Shown here piece by piece: positions 61,775-64,000 of a DNA stretch of 64,000 nucleotides (its first letter is position 1; every line of letters starts with the position of its first letter). The DNA is taken from contig NC_135557.1 in NCBI RefSeq assembly GCF_964340395.1, forward strand, positions 18,673,625-18,737,624, read 5' to 3'. The notes beneath the pieces are model-generated. The model ran no database searches. It worked only from the letters and a program-made list of their open reading frames with translations, and was not told the origin of the DNA. The translations under genes and the position numbers were made by a program. The DNA is from Glandiceps talaboti. Lineage: Eukaryota > Hemichordata > Enteropneusta > Spengelidae.

Positions 61775-64000
61775 CTAAACAAAAAGGAACACAAAAAACA
61801 GTTAGTTTAGAAAAGTTACTATCAATCTCACTTTGTTTTAATCTAAGATGACTGTTTGAAAAACCTAATAGAAATATGGAACTATCTGTATTGTTTCTTT
61901 GTATAAGGGAGTGTAGTGTTATAGATTATTTCACCCTAACTGTTTGTCAGTTGGATTGGCTAAGTATATACATATCATGGTTTTTTTATCGATGTATGTG
62001 AACATGTCTCAAAACTGCTCCTGGACCATTACCTTATACTACATGTTTATTCCTTTTTATAGGTATAGGCATAAGTTTAAGTGGAAGGTGGGTAAGTTAA
62101 ACAATTTAGAACTTCCTGACTAATATAAGGGAGAGAAAAATTTGGCTTATCACAGTATGTCTGGTAATAGTTTGTATGTGCATTGACAATGGCAATTGGT
62201 AAGTTGGTAATATCTGAAGATAAAGGCGTTCATTATATTATTTATTATATTGGTGCATTCATTGGTGGTAACATAATCATGTGTCTTGTAGGTAAATATA
62301 AAGGTAATTATTCAATAGACTTAACAAACCATTTGCTTCATTACTATGTTGGTAATAAGGTAATATCTTATCAATTAAAGATTACCTTTCATGTGGTATT
62401 TATTATGGAAACATACATATTTAAAACAATTTACTTGACTGGTCTATTTTTTATTTTAAATTACCGAGTATCCGCGATTTTTGATAATCTTATGTGAGTT
62501 TTGAATATCACAAAGTACGACTTTAGAAATCATTGTAATGCAGCCTTCCAATTGATTGTGATGTTAATTTATAGTAAAGAGAGGTTTCTACTCGTCAACA
62601 TTCAAATTGGCATGCTTTATAGGAGCTTGAAAAACACCATATACCTACCATATATTATACATTTGGGCCTTGTCTCAGCCATTTTGGGTGATGCGATCCG
62701 TTTCATATATGGGGATTACCCACGGTGGCCGTATCGTACTTTTTCTCATAACTCTGACGTACCTGTGTGTTATTTTTGTCAATGTCGATTTGTTTTGGTT
62801 TGTTTTGTTTGCTGTTTAGGTGCTTTGTTTACTTCTTGTTGTTTTATTTTGTCATAAAACAACCAGCAAAGCCTCTTGGGCTCCATGTAATGTGAGCCTG
62901 CGTTCAAAACAAACATTTTCGTCAAAAGTACGCTCTATACAGCTAGAGTCTGGTTTTAGTTGGCTGGAGAAAAAAAAGATGACTGGCTTAGGTATCATCA
63001 CATACAGGAATGTTTCTAATCAGATTATTATATACACTATGTTTTAAGTACACAGTTCTTTCTTATCACCAATTGAAGCTATTCCAAGTACATTACATGG
63101 TGTGTGGTCATGACACCAGGACACATATATTAGTATGAAATCGTTTCACCACCCGTATTTGATTTATAAATTACTAATTTGTGCAGTTATTAGTCAGTTT
63201 GCGAACATCGCTGCTGACCATAAATACTCAGCTTGTAAATGGTGTTGGTATTTCTCATGAAATGTCTGCCAAATCATCTGTTTTGAGTATAGTAATGGTA
63301 AAGCCACATCACATCACAATTGAAAACTACATAAAGTGTACATCAAACACGTTTGCTATGTTATGGTTTATTCAAATACCGAATTATTTGAAATTTGAAA
63401 TTTGCTTAAGATATAGCCTAATTACCGAAGATCATTAATTATGCAAATTTGTCATAACTACAAAAAATAAGTCATCAAGCTTTATAGTACATGTGTGCTT
63501 TCATATGTTTTAAGTGTTATGTACTTACATATAATTATGGAATTTGAAGCCTGCATTCTTAGATATGGCCTAATTTTGAAAAATCATTAATAATGTAAAT
63601 TACCTATTAATATGAATAATACAACAAACATGTACACTTTGTTATCATCGATAAACAAACCAAATTACATTGGATTTTGAAGATTGCATTCTTAAGATAT
63701 TGCCCAATCACCGAAAATCATTATTTTTGCAGATTTGTCATTAAAACAAAAACAAAACCAACAGGCTTTTTAGGAAATACGGGTCTTGCTATGGTCGATG
63801 TATATGCCAAATTGTACGGAATTTCAAATGTACATTCTTTAACCTTATTACAGCCATATAGACAATTGATAATTAAATTGGGTACATAAGTGTATAAATA
63901 TGTTTTTAGGAAAAGAATATGTGGCAGTTGCTTGTCCAAAAACAAATCATCTTGGGTTAGTCAGCGAGCAACCTGTCTGTTGGTTGAACTTAGCCCTATT
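61775..64000. other. Upstream or first-intron region of gene A, shared with 14.8-17.9 kb
   Basis: Aligns with sequence upstream of the gene B V-like Ig exon (e.g. GGTAAGTTGG...TATCTGA, TTGGGCTCC...GTAATGTGAGCCT, CGCTGCTGACCATAA). No signal-peptide exon, promoter or gene was recognised. AT-rich monomers start near 63.35 kb. Confidence 0.6.

Overview
The window looks like an invertebrate animal (metazoan) nuclear genome: exons of about 70-340 bp with GT-AG junctions, kilobase introns packed with microsatellites, and many mobile elements (Ty3/Gypsy, Penelope-like, LINE, foldback-type, hAT-like and Tc/mariner-like). The phylum cannot be fixed from the sequence; an aquatic invertebrate such as a cephalochordate, hemichordate or echinoderm is a guess.

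The host content is two tandem, same-strand (minus) paralogues of an immunoglobulin-domain receptor. Gene A runs from about 61.8 kb down to 21.6 kb. It encodes a V-like Ig domain, four more Ig domains, two FN3-type domains, one transmembrane segment, a cytoplasmic juxtamembrane region and an FGFR-like tyrosine kinase fold, and it ends at a stop codon at 21,612. The fold is a pseudokinase: the HRD motif reads HRY and the DFG motif reads QFG, while the VAIK lysine and the alpha-C glutamate remain. Gene B is cut off by the window's left edge. It shows a V-like Ig exon at 14.3 kb and Ig exons at 8.2, 6.9, 1.3 and 0.6 kb, plus 36 bp of a sixth. Exons and introns of A (39.6-64 kb) and B (1-17.9 kb) align block by block. 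A lacks two Ig exons present in B, and the deletion junction is visible near 41.08 kb. The signal-peptide exon of neither gene was found.

Layout: 0-8.5 kb, gene B Ig exons, a ~155-bp satellite and a 2.3-kb hAT-like insertion. 8.5-14.3 kb, gene B intron with a CTATAG-rich minisatellite, a 1.2-kb long-TIR element, a transposase remnant and a (TATG)n tract. 14.6-21.6 kb, intergenic with no gene recognised. 21.6-31.1 kb, gene A cytoplasmic, transmembrane, FN3 and membrane-proximal Ig exons; the last intron holds a Penelope-like remnant with hammerhead-ribozyme-like modules. 31.8-39.5 kb, a nearly intact 7.68-kb Ty3/Gypsy element with seemingly identical LTRs inside a (TATG)n tract. 39.6-41 kb, two Ig exons. 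41.25-48.61 kb, a foldback-type element carrying a nested 3.6-kb insert. 49.1 kb, Ig exon. 50.8-53 kb, decayed Penelope-like element. 55.0-58.5 kb, second foldback-type element in opposite orientation. 59.6-61.4 kb, 5'-truncated LINE abutting the splice donor of the V-like Ig exon. 61.8-64 kb, intron or upstream sequence shared with 14.8-17.9 kb.

All gene A extracellular exons are phase 1-1, so Ig modules can be lost or gained without breaking the frame. The inferred picture is a family of Ig receptors signalling as a scaffold or co-receptor through docking tyrosines rather than by catalysis.
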